DNA of 64,000 nt from Chinchilla lanigera. Lineage: Eukaryota > Chordata > Mammalia > Rodentia > Chinchillidae. A program made the position numbers and the translations under genes. Below, piece by piece: positions 44,246 to 57,259 of this stretch (position 1 is the first letter of the stretch; every line of letters begins with the position of its first letter). The DNA is taken from the NCBI RefSeq assembly GCF_000276665.1, contig NW_004955476.1:7933642-7997641 (forward strand), written 5' to 3'. The notes below the pieces were generated by a model. That model saw nothing but the letters and a program-made list of their open reading frames with translations. It did no database searches and was not told the DNA's origin.

Positions 44246-45744
44246 AGGCTGTCTGGTACACACTGACTGCTTAGCGTATCATTTTAGTTGCATGACTGGG
44301 CTTCTGGGGATTTTGAGATGTGTCTCTAACATAATTCACTAGCCAGGAGATGAAGACTTTTCAATGAGTAGAATTACACTAAATATCCAAATATGAATAT
44401 GTCCCAAATAGCAAAGACAGCACATGGGAACAGTTTTTAGCCACAATTCTGTGTGGCAGCCTCTGTGTTGAATCTTTGGCACACCTTATGCTTTCAACTT
44501 CCTCAAAATGTTGAAACCTGCTTTAACTCATTTTAAAAGCTGAATTTGAGAGGTAGAGATCTCTGCTCAGATGAAGAGTTTGAATTCAAACGTGTGTACT
44601 GTGCAGCACCAATGCACAGGATTTTTAAGCAAATCATCCTTTGCTCCCTGAGTAAATTCAGAAGACAGGAACCAGGACTGGCCCTGCAGGCTGTCACTGC
44701 CTGGTGCAGCCTCAAGGAGTGCTGGGCGCAGAGCTTGATGCGGCCCAGGGGCTCTGCTGAAACTCTGCCTTCTTCCATAGTATCTGCTGGGATAGCAGAA
44801 AATGCCCCACCCCCCAGCCAGTACATTTCAGTTGCTTAGTTGCCCGGGTAACAGTTCCTGTTCCAGTTCCGGTTGCTCCTGTGTACTAGAAAGTGTTGGT
44901 CACTGTGATGTGCAGCTGTCACTGTAATGAACACTGTACAAGCCAATCCCCAACTGACAAGCCATTCTGCCTCTGTACTTACTGCTTGCTTGTCCCATAT
45001 AAGCCCTACATCACCAGAGATCAGGGCCTGATATTCTGAAATGATCCCAGTCAGTGCCCATTGACTTTAAAGCTGCCTCCAAATCCTGGGTGTCCTTTCA
45101 GTGTTACTGTTGGCCATTGCACTGGCCCATGGAGGACACACGGGATTTGCGGGCTCAGCTCACACGCATCCATCTCCTCCGCCTCCACAGGTTGCGCGCT
45201 CAGGAAACTGAGCTTTACCCTCCAGGGTCAGTCCCATTTGGTTCCTTCCTGCTTCTCAGGTTGTGTCTTGCTTACAGCAGCTAGGGAGGCAACAAGATCC
45301 ACATGACCCTGTGCCCCGGAAAGGACATGGTGGGATGGCAGGAGTCTAATTTGAGCATACACTAAACTGTACCTCCCAGTGAAGCAAAGGGGCAGCCATC
45401 CCGTGGCACTGACCATCAAGGCTCCCTCAGCAGCTGGTTTGGCAAGGGCTCTTTTGCAGGTAACCAGCACTAGGTGCTGCAGGCACAGGTCTGGGGCAGG
45501 ATAACCCAGCTGCTGCAGGTTGAAGTGTCATGCTGAGCTTTACCTACCCCACCCCAGCTCGGGCTCTGAATTTTCATCTGGCCTCTTAAAATATGTAAGC
45601 AGCAGTGTTGAAAATGAATAAGGAAATGCAGAACAGGCCTAAAGGAGGGAAGCAAGGTTAATGTGGGGTACTTAGCGAGGACAAATGCAAGGGAAGGTGA
45701 ACCTAACTGCTGGAACCCAAGCTGAAGAAATTGGGTCAAGGGTT
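44246..45744. other. Unassigned stretch, GC-richer in the middle
   Basis: Perfectly opposed 97-codon frames at 44533-44826 and 44546-44839 cancel one another. A decayed MIR may occupy 44480-44600. The 45050-45740 part has overlapping frames on both strands without known motifs. Confidence 0.35.
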
Positions 45745-45870
45745 TAGAGCCATGGCTTCTAGAGTTTAAAATGATTTTAGGCTAAATCACAGTTCTGCCA
45801 GTGATTAGTTGTGTGCTATTTATTAAGGACCCACCTGTAAGTCTCAGTTAATTCTTCTAAAAGCTCGGCA
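45745..45870 (-). repeat. Probable MIR fragment
   Basis: GGCTAAATCACAGTTCTGCC, AGTGATTAGTTGTGTGC and TGTAAGTCTCAGTTAATTC fit decayed reverse-complement MIR. Confidence 0.5.
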
Positions 45871-46375
45871 TAACTATTGAGCTAATCTCATGAGCATGAG
45901 GTTGAGTAAAGTAAAATGCCACTCACAGAGCAATTGCTGAGGGCCATCTGGGTCATAGTAAACACTGGACAAGATCAGCCTGGGCTAATTATTTTTATTT
46001 TGTCTTGGTCCATTGTCCCTCTGGACCTGGGCCAAGTTTATTGCAGTTATTTGATCAGAACAGATGAAACTGCTGAGAGGCAGGCACCCCTTTCTTGTAA
46101 ATCAGCCCATTCCCTAGGATCTACCAAGAAAACTTGTGTCAATCTGTTTTGCTACCTACTTGTTCAATCAGAGTCAAAGGATTTACACTGGCCTATTTTA
46201 CCCTTTATTTATCTCTCAGAAAACACATTATGTTGGAAATTTAAAACCTGGCTTTGGTTTCCCATAGGCTACTTCCTAAAATGCCATCTTTGAAGTAGAG
46301 CAGGAGGGGCCTGGAAGGAAACCTGGAACCCTGCTGCCCCTGCCCTCTGCCCTTCACAGAACTCACAGGAGCATC

Positions 46376-46377
<2 letters not shown>
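45871..46377. other. Unassigned stretch with a 125-codon frame
   Basis: The plus frame 45916-46293 starts at an ATG and is rich in hydrophobic residues, but I see no domain, signal or splice context and no homologue I can name. It probably arises by chance or belongs to an unnamed old repeat. Confidence 0.35.

Positions 46378-46428
<51 letters not shown>
46378..46428 (+). repeat. (CT)n microsatellite
   Basis: About 25 uninterrupted CT units. This is a likely length polymorphism. Confidence 0.97.
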
Positions 46429-46432
<4 letters not shown>

Positions 46433-47299
46433 CGTGCACTTATGCTAGTGTTCTTTAAAACATTTAGGATGCACTTCCAAGGGAAAGGAAAAGAGTTACA
46501 GCACAGAACGATCATCTTTTATCTTTATTTCTATCTTTCAATTAATTTGATTGAATTGATTTTCTAGGCCTTTAAGAAAGTGAGATATGCACTACAGAAA
46601 GTTTGAGAGGTTACACAGCATTTTGCATTTCAATATGCATTTTGTTTTCCAGAAATAAACACATGGGATATTGAGAGCACTATTGAAAGGACCAAAAACT
46701 CTGTTGCTTACCTTTATTACTCTTATCCAGGTATATAATATGATCAAACCACTTGGTGAATATTTAAATATTTTTAAAATTACAATAAATAAGAAAGTTG
46801 CTACTAATCCTCATCCGAATACTCCCTTTTGCTTAAGGCACCCTTACTCCACTGCTCTTGCCACTTTCTGAATCAGTTCTGGAAGTCCTTGTTAGTATTT
46901 TCATGAGATGTAATAAAAAATACAGTGAAGCTACAGTTAGCAGAAAGGCAGGCTGGCGAAAGCACACCCTGCCCTCACCCACTTCCTTCACTGAATCTGG
47001 CACTGTGTGACTTTTGGCTCTTCCTTCCAAACAAAATAACCATAAGAGATTTTGAATTGATTCAGGATATTGAGGTGACCATAAAAGCACAATTTAAAGA
47101 CTCTGGAAAGAACACTCCCAGAACTGCCTCAGAAAACTGCAGGAAGGATGGGATAAGTGTGTTTCTGCCTAGGGGAGTATTTTGGGGAAGTTTAATTACA
47201 TTGTATTTCTACAGTAAAAATATCTTTAATTTAAACATTCACTATAACTATTAAGCATACCTCATAAAGACAGACTTCTGAATGGGAAATTACACTTCT
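46429..47299. other. Unassigned stretch
   Basis: Frames at 46833-47090 (minus) and 46925-47254 (plus) overlap on opposite strands. Neither has a known motif. Confidence 0.4.
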
Positions 47300-47640
47300 G
47301 TACATCATCAAGAAGTCATCCTGAGAAATATAAATGGAAAATAATCATGCAACAAAACATACTCCTATTAATAATTGACATTAAAACAATACTCCTTTAT
47401 TTACAAATTTAGCAATTTTTTTCTGAAAACTGATTTGGTAGAATAGAGAAATTACTAGTGGAAATATGTACGGAAATCCTTTCTGAAATATAATTCAAAT
47501 ATCAAGTTTCAAGTGCTTCAAAATGGTTAGGACCTTGAGTTCCAGTTATTCTACTTCTGTAAATGTTCCCTAAGAAAGTAACAGGAAATCTGGACAGTGG
47601 TCTTATACACCAAAACCTTGGTTTACATCCTCTCTTAAAA
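47300..47640 (+). repeat. Old L1 fragment
   Basis: TTGAGTTCCAGTTATTCTAC, TTCTGTAAATGTTCCC and AAGAAAGTAACAGGAAATC match the L1M-type 3' region where the target-cell protein is no longer encoded. Borders are approximate. Confidence 0.45.
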
Positions 47641-47647
47641 TAATAAA

Positions 47648-47835
47648 TGTTGTGGGGCCTGATTCCACATACTTGTAATCCCAGTGCGCTAAGAAGGTGC
47701 ATCAGGAGGATTTCAAGTTTGAGCTCATCTTGAGCAACTTGGTGATATGGCAAGATCTTGTCACAAAATAAACCTGACTGGAAAGATGCTCAGCTATAAG
47801 GCCCTGGGTTCAACCCCTAGTAATATGAAATAAGG
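47648..47835 (+). mobile_element. B1-dID composite SINE
   Basis: GGGGCCTGATTCCACATAC, TTGTAATCCCAGTGCGC and GGAGGATTTCAAGTTTGAGC form the B1-like half. GACTGGAAAGATGCTCAGC and GGCCCTGGGTTCAACCCC form the ID-like half. Confidence 0.85.
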
Positions 47836-48964
47836 AAATATAAAGAAAAAATAACAAAAGAGAGAAAAAGGAAAGAAAAAGGAAAGGGTTGACCATAGCT
47901 GAATGTAAAAATATAGAGATTAAATAAATTATTTTATTTCCTCTCCCCTCATCGCCCTCTAGCATATCTCCCTCTCATGCTAGGTTGTCATAACTCTGGT
48001 TTGATGGTGTTTGTCTGAGAGAAAGTGGCAGAGGGAGGATTTCCCACACTCCTACCACAGCTGCTCTGCATCTGGTCCCTTGGATTTCTGCAAGGACCAT
48101 TGTCATGGAGTTGCTGTGCCTCTTCTCCTCCCAGTGTGGGCAGTGTCTTCTTCAAGGGGCCATGTCCTTATTAAACCTCCATGTGGCATAGACCCAGTGG
48201 GAGACATTTGTTGGAGACATTTATGGTCACTATCCTTGTGTTCCTTTTTTTAGTTAGGTTCAGAAAGACTATGTATTAGGTGGCCCATAGCCAGCCCGTT
48301 CACATTCGTGCTCTGAGCTCTGGTAATTCCCGATGTTCCTGAGTTTCCCAGCGGAGTCACCTCTCCCATTCCCAGCAAAATAGGGGCTCTCTAGTCTCTG
48401 CACAACTCTGGGTCTTTCTACAATAGGCTTTGGTAGCATTGTTGCACTCTATAGACAATTGCAAACACCAATTAACTTTCCCAGTGTTTTTCTGGAGTCT
48501 TATCTAACTTACTTTAAAGAAGAAACAGAAGCACTCCTGCTTTACCCAAAAAGAACAAAACATCCAGCTTCATCACAAATCAGTTTTCCACAGAACGATT
48601 CTCTCCTGTTTTTAACCTCCCATCTCTTACATGTCTTTGCCTAAGTGCTAAGTCACACTGGAAATCCTAGCTATGGAATGCCTTCTTTGCAAATTCTGCA
48701 TAGGTAGTGCATCACATCTTCCTGGAATGTTAGAGAAGGCAACATCTGCTGTCTTTCTAGCTCAACTCCAATTGAGGCTGAAATTGCCTTGTCTCACATT
48801 CTACCCCATGATGCAACATTCATTGAGGAGATACACAAAAATATGCCAAAACGCGGGATCAGAAGGAACTTTCCCAAAGAATCAATTTCCAAGATGAAAT
48901 CTAAAACGCAACTGTGATTTGGTGGAATAAAGGGTGAGTGAATTCATAGTGAGACAAAAAGCCA
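47836..48964. other. Unassigned stretch
   Basis: An A/G-rich tail at 47820-47890 probably belongs to the SINE. The rest is unique. Frames at 48011-48253, 48459-48644 and 48673-48897 have no recognised motif. Confidence 0.4.
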
Positions 48965-49320
48965 GCATTAAAGACTTAATGGTGAGAAAACCAAATGGTC
49001 TACCCACTCTGGAAGAGAAAATGGTGGTTTCTACCCACTCTGGAAGAGAAAATGGTGGTTTCTTATAAAGTTAAATATATACTTTATGGACAGAGAAACT
49101 AGAAATCCTACTCCAACAGTAAATGATGACATGTGTTCACAGAAAATCATGCATGCTTTATTCATCATCACTCTACATTAGGAAAAATATAAATATTCTT
49201 AAAGTGTGAATGGAAAAGCTATGGTTCATCCAAGGTGCTCAGCAATAAAAAGGAATACGTTACTGATCCACTCTTGGAGGGTATCTCAGGCATTGTGCCA
49301 ATGAACATACCCAGACTCAA
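48965..49320 (+). repeat. Old L1 3' region carrying a 31-bp tandem duplication
   Basis: ACTCTGGAAGAGAAAATGG, AACTAGAAATCCTACTCC and AGCAATAAAAAGGAATACG follow the L1 3' order (after ORF2). The 31-bp tandem copy is described separately. Confidence 0.6.
49000..49061 (+). repeat. Perfect 31-bp tandem duplication
   Basis: The unit CTACCCACTCTGGAAGAGAA plus eleven bases is present twice head to tail with no mismatch (49000-49030 and 49031-49061). Perfect identity inside an old L1 suggests a recent slippage or short duplication event. Confidence 0.97.
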
Positions 49321-49639
49321 CCCCGTTTTCTGGGGAAGAAAGAAATGATAAGGGAGAGGAATGTGGTCATTGATTATGAGGTACTACAGGAATGGGCAGT
49401 ACCTAAGCACAAATGGTCATCAGGGTATGTTGGGTAGCGGTGGGAATGATCTCTGATTATCACATTGAGTCATATGACTGTCAAAACTCATAAAGTTATC
49501 TGCAAAAAGGTGACTATTAGTGTATGTATATGGCATAGCGTAAATAAAACAGAGGCAATACTCTGTGCAAAAATAAGAAAATAACTGAATAACTAAATGA
49601 ATCAAGCAAAAAACAGAAGGTGGCAACCAATGAGCCTAA

Positions 49640-50010
49640 GAAGAAGGAGGGGCAGCAGGTCATTGAGGCTTTTGTAAACCACGCCAGGGAGTTCAGATCT
49701 TATCTGTGAGGAAATGATGCATGATCACTGCATGATTTAACTTTGGTACAAATCATTCAGAGGGAGCCCTCAGCCCCTAGAGTAAAAACGGAAGGCCAAT
49801 TGAGATGTTAGGCAGAAATGGAGTCAACCAGGTAGGAAACATTGTTTGCCTGAATTAGAAAAGTGTGGTGGGAACTTATTCATTTTTTAACAAATATGTT
49901 TGAGTGCCTGTTATGTTACAGACACTGAGCTGGTTTCCTGGAGATAAAATGATCAGCAGGAAAAAAATAAGCTCTCAGCCCTCTTGGAGTCCACAGTTTG
50001 CTATCGCAGA
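49640..50010 (-). repeat. L2 LINE fragments (two pieces)
   Basis: 49640-49830 carries the plus-strand equivalents of TTGAGGCTTTTGTAAACC, GGAGTTCAGATCTTATCTG and GATCACTGCATGATTTAAC. 49870-50010 carries ACAAATATGTTTGAGTGCC, ACAGACACTGAGCTGG and CTCTCAGCCCTCTTGGAGTC. Both match reverse-complement L2 but from different parts of the element. Confidence 0.6.
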
Positions 50011-51119
50011 CAATATTCATATGAGTGAATGCATAATTTTGTTGTGGTAAATTCTGGGAAAGGTCTACAGTTAATATTGCAGAAGTGTGAGTGCTAAAGA
50101 GTGACTCTAAAATCATTAAACGGGAGCACCTATGTGTTAGCTTTTAGAACACAATAATGTTTTTATTCCCCAGCAGTCCAGTTGTCCTTGCCACCATTCT
50201 GGACAGTACTGTGTCAGTGGAAGGAAAGATGCTGGATATTTCTAAGAAGAATTTGCTCTTCCTATGCTGTCCTCTTCTATCGCAGACCTCCTTCTTGCAT
50301 TTGTGATAACAGGCAGCTACTTAATGCTTTTTCAGAAACTAAATACATGGTAATAATGATCAATTGTTCCATGTGGGGACTTCCGTATATTCTTCTCTCT
50401 CCTCACCATACTGCAGCGACTCCAAAGAAGAGTAGTAGAAAGGTTTCTTCCTCGCTACGGTTTATCCAGTGGGTTTCTGTGTCTTACCCCCACCTGAATA
50501 ACAGTGTTAGAGGCAGAGACATCAGGTTGAATGTAGTGTTGTCCATGGTCCTTATTTCATGTGTACTAATGGTGATGGATCAACACTGACTTTCCCAAGT
50601 ACATATGAAGGACGATTCTGCGCCTCCTGCCGTTTTAGCTGGAAAAACTATTATCTTCATCAAAGACTACCACACCAAAGGGAAGATCTCTAACAAATAC
50701 TTATAGTCTTTCTGACAGACCATGTGGGTTGAAGAGAAGGTGAGGAGAACCTTTTTGATAGGGTATGCATACTCAAGCACAAGAAGAAACAAGAAGAGGG
50801 GCTGCTCTGGGCCTGTGTCTGCCTTGCATAGCTGTGGGTTGCGTGGATGTCTGAGGCAGGGAGCACACCCTCAGGGACAAAGTGGGAGAGTGGCATGTGG
50901 GGACGAGTGACACAGGCCACACACCAGGCCCTTCATTTGTTTACACCTCCAGAGTGGGGAGCTCCAAGCCCACTGGGCGCTTCTCTTGCCAGAGCCCATG
51001 TTCTGCGAGCAGAGACCACATCCTCCCTGGATGTGAGGAGAGGGACCATAACCGTGGCCAGCCATCCTGCCACGCTCTCAGCTGGCACACTCAGAGAAGA
51101 AGCCATGAGGTAATCGTGT
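50011..51119. other. Unassigned stretch
   Basis: The 135-codon plus frame at 50182-50589 has no recognised motif. The 50690-51169 part has many overlapping frames on both strands because it is GC-richer and stop-poor. Confidence 0.4.
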
Positions 51120-51880
51120 CTGGTTTAGGCACAAATTACTTTATTTTAGTTTTGGGGGAAGTAAAATGAAGCAATTCAGAAAGAAGAAAGAATTCCGGAA
51201 AGAAATTCTATTCTTACCAACCCAGCAGGGACGTACATTTCAATTGCTGAGAGGAAACAATATTAGATGTAATACTAGAGGCTCATTGCGAGCGGAAACA
51301 GGAGCCCTAATTTGAGGCGGGAGCCATTCATAAAATGACTCACAAACTTGCTTGCAAGAATTAAACCAAGTTTATGAAGAATAATTCCCGTTTGCATTCA
51401 TTTTATTGTTTATTTTTTTTTTTTTTCATTTCAAGCAAGTAATGAATGGGAGTATGGCCCATACCCAAGGTCGCACTAGTTTTTTTCTGCTTTTTAAACA
51501 ATGTCAGTATGAAAGGAAGAGACTGACAAGTGCAAACGTTGAGTAGCCCAGGACCGACTGACATGAGCCGGAAAAAGCCCAAAGCCCTGGCTCTTAGCCA
51601 TACACTGGCTTAGAAACAGAGCAGACGATTAATGATAGCTCATCCTCTAGGTAAATCTGGGGCCCAGATTTCTCCCTTCAAGGGCATTAGCCAGCGGTTC
51701 AGCCAGCGATGCCAGGCAGGCTGCCTCAGGAGATCTGTGTGATGAAAGCAAGTAATTCACAGGAATCCTGTCCTCACTGCGGGGCTCTTACACACTTCCT
51801 GCGGCCAGCGCTGCAGTCAGATGGTACCCTTTGCAGAGGGAGCTGATCAGATTAATGCCAGCACCCTGCTGGGTCTGTGT
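51120..51880. promoter_or_regulatory. Candidate conserved noncoding element
   Basis: This is a repeat-free stretch (except a T15-like run near 51413) with clustered TAAT-type sites (AATTACTTTATTTTAG, GATTAATGATAGC) and GC-balanced flanks (AGCCAGCGGTTCAGCCAGCG). Texture resembles developmental enhancers. No comparative data are available. Confidence 0.2.
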
Positions 51881-52489
51881 CCTCCTCCCCCACGTTCCAG
51901 TGTCTCCACTCTGTCTGGGAGAGGGACAGCTTTGCGAGCAGTGGATGCTACCAAAGCTCCCGCAACCTGCAACAAAAAGAGCAATATCTCCTCCTGATTA
52001 ATTTCTCAAGACTCCTAGCTGTCACCACTGTGTGTCATGTTATGGGTCAAGCAGGATGCTTCAGACCACAGATCTGTGATGCTTTCCACACCTCTTCCCA
52101 AGAGAGGGCGCAGTGTCGTGACCAGGCATGGGTCTGTGTGAGTCCCTCCGCACCCCCTGACCGCTGCCATCTTACATTACTGTCCAGGCAAACCGGCCTG
52201 AGCCCCTCCAGGTCCCGAAAGCTGGCTTCCTGCACATGGAGACTGGACCTTAGAGGGAGCCCTGGACAGTTCATTTCCTGGGGAATCTAACTGCACTGTC
52301 AACGATGTCCGGTGAAAATGAGTCAGAGTTCAATCTATTGTGAGCTGGGCTGGGGGGTTAACTATGCTCATTGGTTCCATATTCTTGTTCCTCCTCTTCC
52401 TTTTTCATCTTCTTCAAAGACATATTTCCAAGTGTTTTAAGGAGGAAATTAACACACTACTATTTTGGAAAACTTGGGAAAATCTTGAA
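51881..52489. other. Unassigned stretch with a 137-codon frame
   Basis: The plus frame at 51877-52290 begins at an ATG and has an overlapping minus frame at 52047-52274. Composition is not low-complexity, but I see no domain or splice support. It could be a GC-rich stop-poor stretch. Confidence 0.35.
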
Positions 52490-52705
52490 AAGCAGTTAAA
52501 AGTCATATAGTACAGTTGCTTTATATACTCTAAGGACACATGGCAGTATCTCATTCAACCATTACCTAAAGGACTTAGCCAACACATTCATGTATTCATT
52601 TAATAGTAGGAAAACTGAGGTATGGAGATGGTGAAAATGTTGTCCCAGTTCACAAAGATGTAAAGTGATACATTTAGCATTGACATTGAGGTCACATGGC
52701 CCTAA
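52490..52705 (+). repeat. MIR SINE
   Basis: CTCATTCAACCATTACC, AGTAGGAAAACTGAGGTATG, GTCCCAGTTCACAAAGATG and a final TGAGGTCACATGGCCC follow the MIR core in order. Confidence 0.6.
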
Positions 52706-55700
52706 AGCTTTTGCACAAAATGGACTTGTTATGTTGACACATTTCTCAGAGTATTAGATGAATACACCTGAAGATTTTTGTGCTAACCAGTGCTCTTACC
52801 TAAGGAAGGGAAATGGGTAAAGAACTAATTATAATGGAATAGAGGGATGAATGGGGATAGATAGATGGATCGAGAGATCTGAATCACTTAAACACTGTCC
52901 TTACTGTCTCACTTAACTAGACATGAAAACTCCACCCACTATTTAGACTCTTAAAGTAGAGACAAAGTGTGTGTTTACTATTATGAAATTAACAGCAGAT
53001 TAAATGTGCATAGAATACAGAGAAAACAAGAACAGTGGGTAGACGCAACTGGGAGACTGGGATGTAGTTGATGACGTACTAATAATAACAGAAATCGCAG
53101 TAGCAGTACTTCTTTCCTATCTTCAAAAAGCTAAGTATTCAGGATATAGCTATCAAACTGACTGGATTATCAACTTGTGTATTTATATATTTATTGATTA
53201 TTTATTTTTCCTTTATAATGTTAACAGTATGTGTTGCTTGGGGAGATCTTGTCCAATCAATGATTTGCTCTCCGCAATGTTGAAACAGAGATAAGAAAAG
53301 TGAGCAGCTTAGAACAGTGGTGCTGGACCCTTGGCATGCCTATTACTGTGTGTTGGCACTTTGTGATAGATAGGTGGGTTTTGGGTTGCAGTTTAGGCAC
53401 TCATCTCTGAAATTTTTGCCATCACCGCCTTATGAGCTTTGTGTAATTAATAAGGATAAAGCATGTAAACCCTAAACATAGTTTCACCTTAAGTATAGTT
53501 CCATTGTTATTAGTTTTATCTAATTTTTAATAATGATTACTTTTTAAATGTAGGAAACACAAAAGAGTACTATTGGTATGTCACTGATTTCTGCTCACAT
53601 GATCTGGATGTGTTGTCTTCTTTCGTTCTATCTTCTCCAGCGAATTTCTGAAGCAATTTTGGAGGATTATGGTCCAGTTCTTGTTATACCTTCTAGACAT
53701 CACTTTCCCTGACTCATTCCACGCTTGGTGTATTTTCAAAGGTCTGACTTTTCTTCCAGGCTGTCTGTTATGATCCAGGGTCTCATTCAGTTCAATCCAA
53801 TTTAGTTCAACTCAGTCTAGTTAAAAGCAAAACAAATCCTATGGCTTCTACAGTGTGATACAGAGATGATTAAGGTGAGATCCTGCCTCAAGTTCCTCAC
53901 AGCCTTTCCTTGTTCTACGTGGGTCATGCTGTTGATAATCTCCCTTTATAATTGCAGTTTAGCTCGGTCTTTATCATGACACCTGCTTTCTTCCAACAGG
54001 CCCAAGCAAGTCAGTAATCTGAAATCTGAAGACAGCTGGCCCTACAGGAGCAAGAAATAGCTGTCTGAAAATTCATTCATTATGTGCAAACGAGGAATTC
54101 TTCCAAAGAATGGTTAATTTTCAGCTGCATCTAGAATTTAATAAAGCTCTCTGAGTCAAGGGCATGTTTCAAGGCAGTAATAAATCTGACATGAATTGGC
54201 CGTGCTCTTTAAGAGCAGAGAGGATTCTGCTTTCCTTCTCCTAGTGAATGTCTATGGCTAATTCAAAAGCCCCCATTAGGACCATTTTCTCCTTTTGTTC
54301 TCTAAACTTCCACCCTTTGCTCCGTGATGGTATCACTCCTGCTTCATTTAGGAGCCTAAACACTCGCCTCTGTTTGCATTAGAATAATAACAACTCAAAT
54401 GCCACAGCCATGAGGGAGAATGGAGTCTTTGCGAAGCATGTATATATTCTGTCCAGATGCCATTGTTGTCCAGTGAAGTAACATATTCACTTGAGATGAG
54501 CATTTCTCCAGGACTCTCTCCATGTAAGGTAAAGAGCAGACTTCCCCAGTGCCCACCCCCTTTGCACTGAGGCACCACAAGGCTTTGACAATGAAAAGAG
54601 ACAGATGAGAAAGAGAAGGAAACCGAGGTGGTAGGAACAAATCTCAACAATTTACACAGTAGCAAGCCATAATTTCTTCTTGAGCTATATTGAGATATGA
54701 CGTGGACATGCTAATTGGTCATGTTTGTGATGTTCATAAGCTATGCTGAATCATATGACTTCCTCATGTGCTACTTCCAACACAAGGACAAGCTCCCTGT
54801 GCAGAGAAAGAGAGATTTGTCAATTTTAGTTTATTTCCAAAGAATCAGATATGGACCTTCCGCTTTGTAGAATTGAACACATATTTTCTGCTTTACTAAT
54901 TTATCCTTTATCTATGTTATTTCCTTTCTTTAATTTCTTTGGGTTTAACTTATAGTTATTTTTGTAAGTTCTTGAGAAATTTCCCTCCATGCTTAATTTT
55001 CAGTTTTTCTTTATTAGTAAATACATATAAGGCTATATGTTTTCCTCTAAGCATAGCAATAGCTGATCAATGACTAAGAAAAAATAAAATAATGCGGGTA
55101 AGAAGCAGAGAAGCAGACATGCAACACTTGGCATGAGCCTTGTGGTGCAGCACATGTGTCCTTTCTCATGTTTCTGTTGGAGTTGGGGAGAATGGGTGAC
55201 TGCTGACCAGTCCTGTTCCACCCTGACTTTTTTCCTTTCTTCCCTTGACTATAAGATAAAATCCCACTGTTTAAACAAACTCACATTTTCTGTCTTTTCC
55301 TGCCCCTCACTGTACGATTTGGGTAGAAGGAAGACATCATGCTCCCTCTGTAAGAGCTGTGCTCTATTTTTGTGCCCCATGTGTGTTTTCTCTCTGAACT
55401 CTTTAAATTCAGCCGGCAGTAGTCCCTGCTCATTTCAATGGAAGCTTCTTTCTTTCCAAATAAAAATTGTCCCCAGTTACCTTGTACTTTGATCAGCCAG
55501 TACTCTCCCATTGCTTCATAGAGAACAGATCACAAGGTTGTCGCCATGTTTGACCGGGATACCTGGTTTAGAGTAGAACTAGATTACACAAATACCAAAA
55601 AGAAAGCTAGAATGTGACCCTTCTACACAATCTAATCTTTGTCCGTGTGATGGAGAAAAAGATCACTAGATGTACTGGTCCCAACACTTAAACACATCCC

Positions 55701-55914
55701 TTTCCTGGAGTAGAAAAAAGAAAGCAGAAGTGTATGGAGTAGCATTTTTTGTTTTCTCCACCTCCAGAACACCCAGACACTCAGATAAAACCTGTTTTTA
55801 CTCAACACTTCAATTTACCTGTTAACAGACCTAGATTTCTTTCAAATAACAAAACAAAATCACTGATATATAGAAAGTTAGGATGCACTTAACCTCTAGA
55901 AATTAAAAATGTCA
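52706..55914. other. Unassigned 3.2-kb stretch
   Basis: I found no repeat family I would name, no exon and no promoter. Frames at 54348-54665 (minus), 55033-55221 (minus) and 55133-55492 (plus) have no recognisable motif. Repeat content too old for visual recognition is likely present. Confidence 0.4.
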
Positions 55915-56140
55915 GGATCTTTGGTATATGTTTGTGATACATAATGATTACAATCATGTTGGGGAATTGTACATGCACATAGCCCATCTTAATTACTTCT
56001 CTTCCCTTTCCCTTCCCTATCTGCCCCCCCATCCCTCACTAGCTCTACAAAGTCTACCTCCCTGTTTTCTATCATCACTTTCTTAGTTTTTCTCTTCAAG
56101 TGTTTATATTTTGAATTTCTCTTCTGGGGATCCTCATGTA
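55915..56140 (-). mobile_element. L1 3' UTR fragment, minus orientation
   Basis: GGTATATGTTTGTGATACAT, CTTCCCTTTCCCTTCCC and CAAAGTCTACCTCCCTG match the antisense purine-rich L1 3' UTR also seen at 18265-18567. Confidence 0.65.
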
Positions 56141-57259
56141 GGAGAAAATTTTAAGTCATTTCTGGGAAATTTTTTTGGCTCTAAAATGTCATAGTTGCTT
56201 CTCCTTTAAATCGCCTAGCCTGCGTCCCTCCTGTTGCCTCCATTTTTACCTTTCTTCTACTGTCCTCATCCTTCCTGGAGCTGGGGCGGCCATCTTATGA
56301 CTGTGGAGAAATAATTAAAGGATGAAAGGCCAACCCACGATGGCCTTGATGAAATTGGTGAGCAGCTGAGTCAATACCAACAGCCGCCTACTTCCAGATT
56401 TCTTATTCTATGAGATCAATAAAGCCCAGTTGTCTAAGCCATCATTAATAGGATATTCCATTACCTGTGCCTGCACTGCATTCTGATAGATAAGCAAATT
56501 TCCTTCGCTCTAACTAACTGGAACTTTACTTCTTTTGCAGAAACTACTTTCTGACCAAACTGGCAAACTCTTTTGTCCACCCAACATTAATGGCTCATGG
56601 TGGCTTAATAAGTGTCATTATCCAAGGGAGCATTTATTCTTTAAATGTTGGCCTCAAAACCTTCAGAAAAAACAAATGTGATAAGAAAGGAAGGGTTGAA
56701 CCAGTGAGGAAGATGTTTTGAGACTAAAGCAAACTGCTTATCCCTCAAAATACATCTTTCCTAGCTTATTGCTCTGAATTTAGTTTGATAAGAGGAGAGA
56801 TTGGATGATTTTTAAAAAGTGGATCTTTTTACTTTATGTTCAACAGGTAAACACATGTATCTAAAGTGGTCTAAAACTAATGGAAGGATAATCAGGAGAT
56901 TTTCTGGAATGTAGATTCACTTCCTGTCAGTATTAGAGACAAAACGCAACGTTTGTTCTTCAAAACTAGGAGAGACTAAAGACGGAATCTCTATCCTTTT
57001 GTATAGAACAGGAAACACAGATCATCAGTTCTTGAAAATTTTCAATAACTATCTCAGTGCTTTCAACTCAAAGTCTCTTTCACTGAAATATGTGTCTCCC
57101 TATGTTATTAGGTCGGGACCCCTGCTCCAGGTAATCCTTCTGCCCAACCTGTATTTTATTGTGTTATCAAACCTAGTTACTTTTCTCTCTTAAATAATTT
57201 TGGATTAATCATCTCTTTTCATTCTGATTATTCTACTTCAGGCCATTTTCTTTCTCTTT
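56141..57259. other. Unassigned stretch
   Basis: Unique AT-rich DNA. The 64-codon plus frame at 56999-57193 has no recognised motif. Confidence 0.45.

Noticed and set aside
44533..44839. Opposed 97-codon frames
   Set aside because: Complete overlap on opposite strands and no motif.
45916..46293. 125-codon plus frame
   Set aside because: Hydrophobic composition without domain or context; no homologue I can name.
51877..52290. 137-codon plus frame
   Set aside because: GC-rich, stop-poor DNA with an opposing frame; no motif and no splice evidence.
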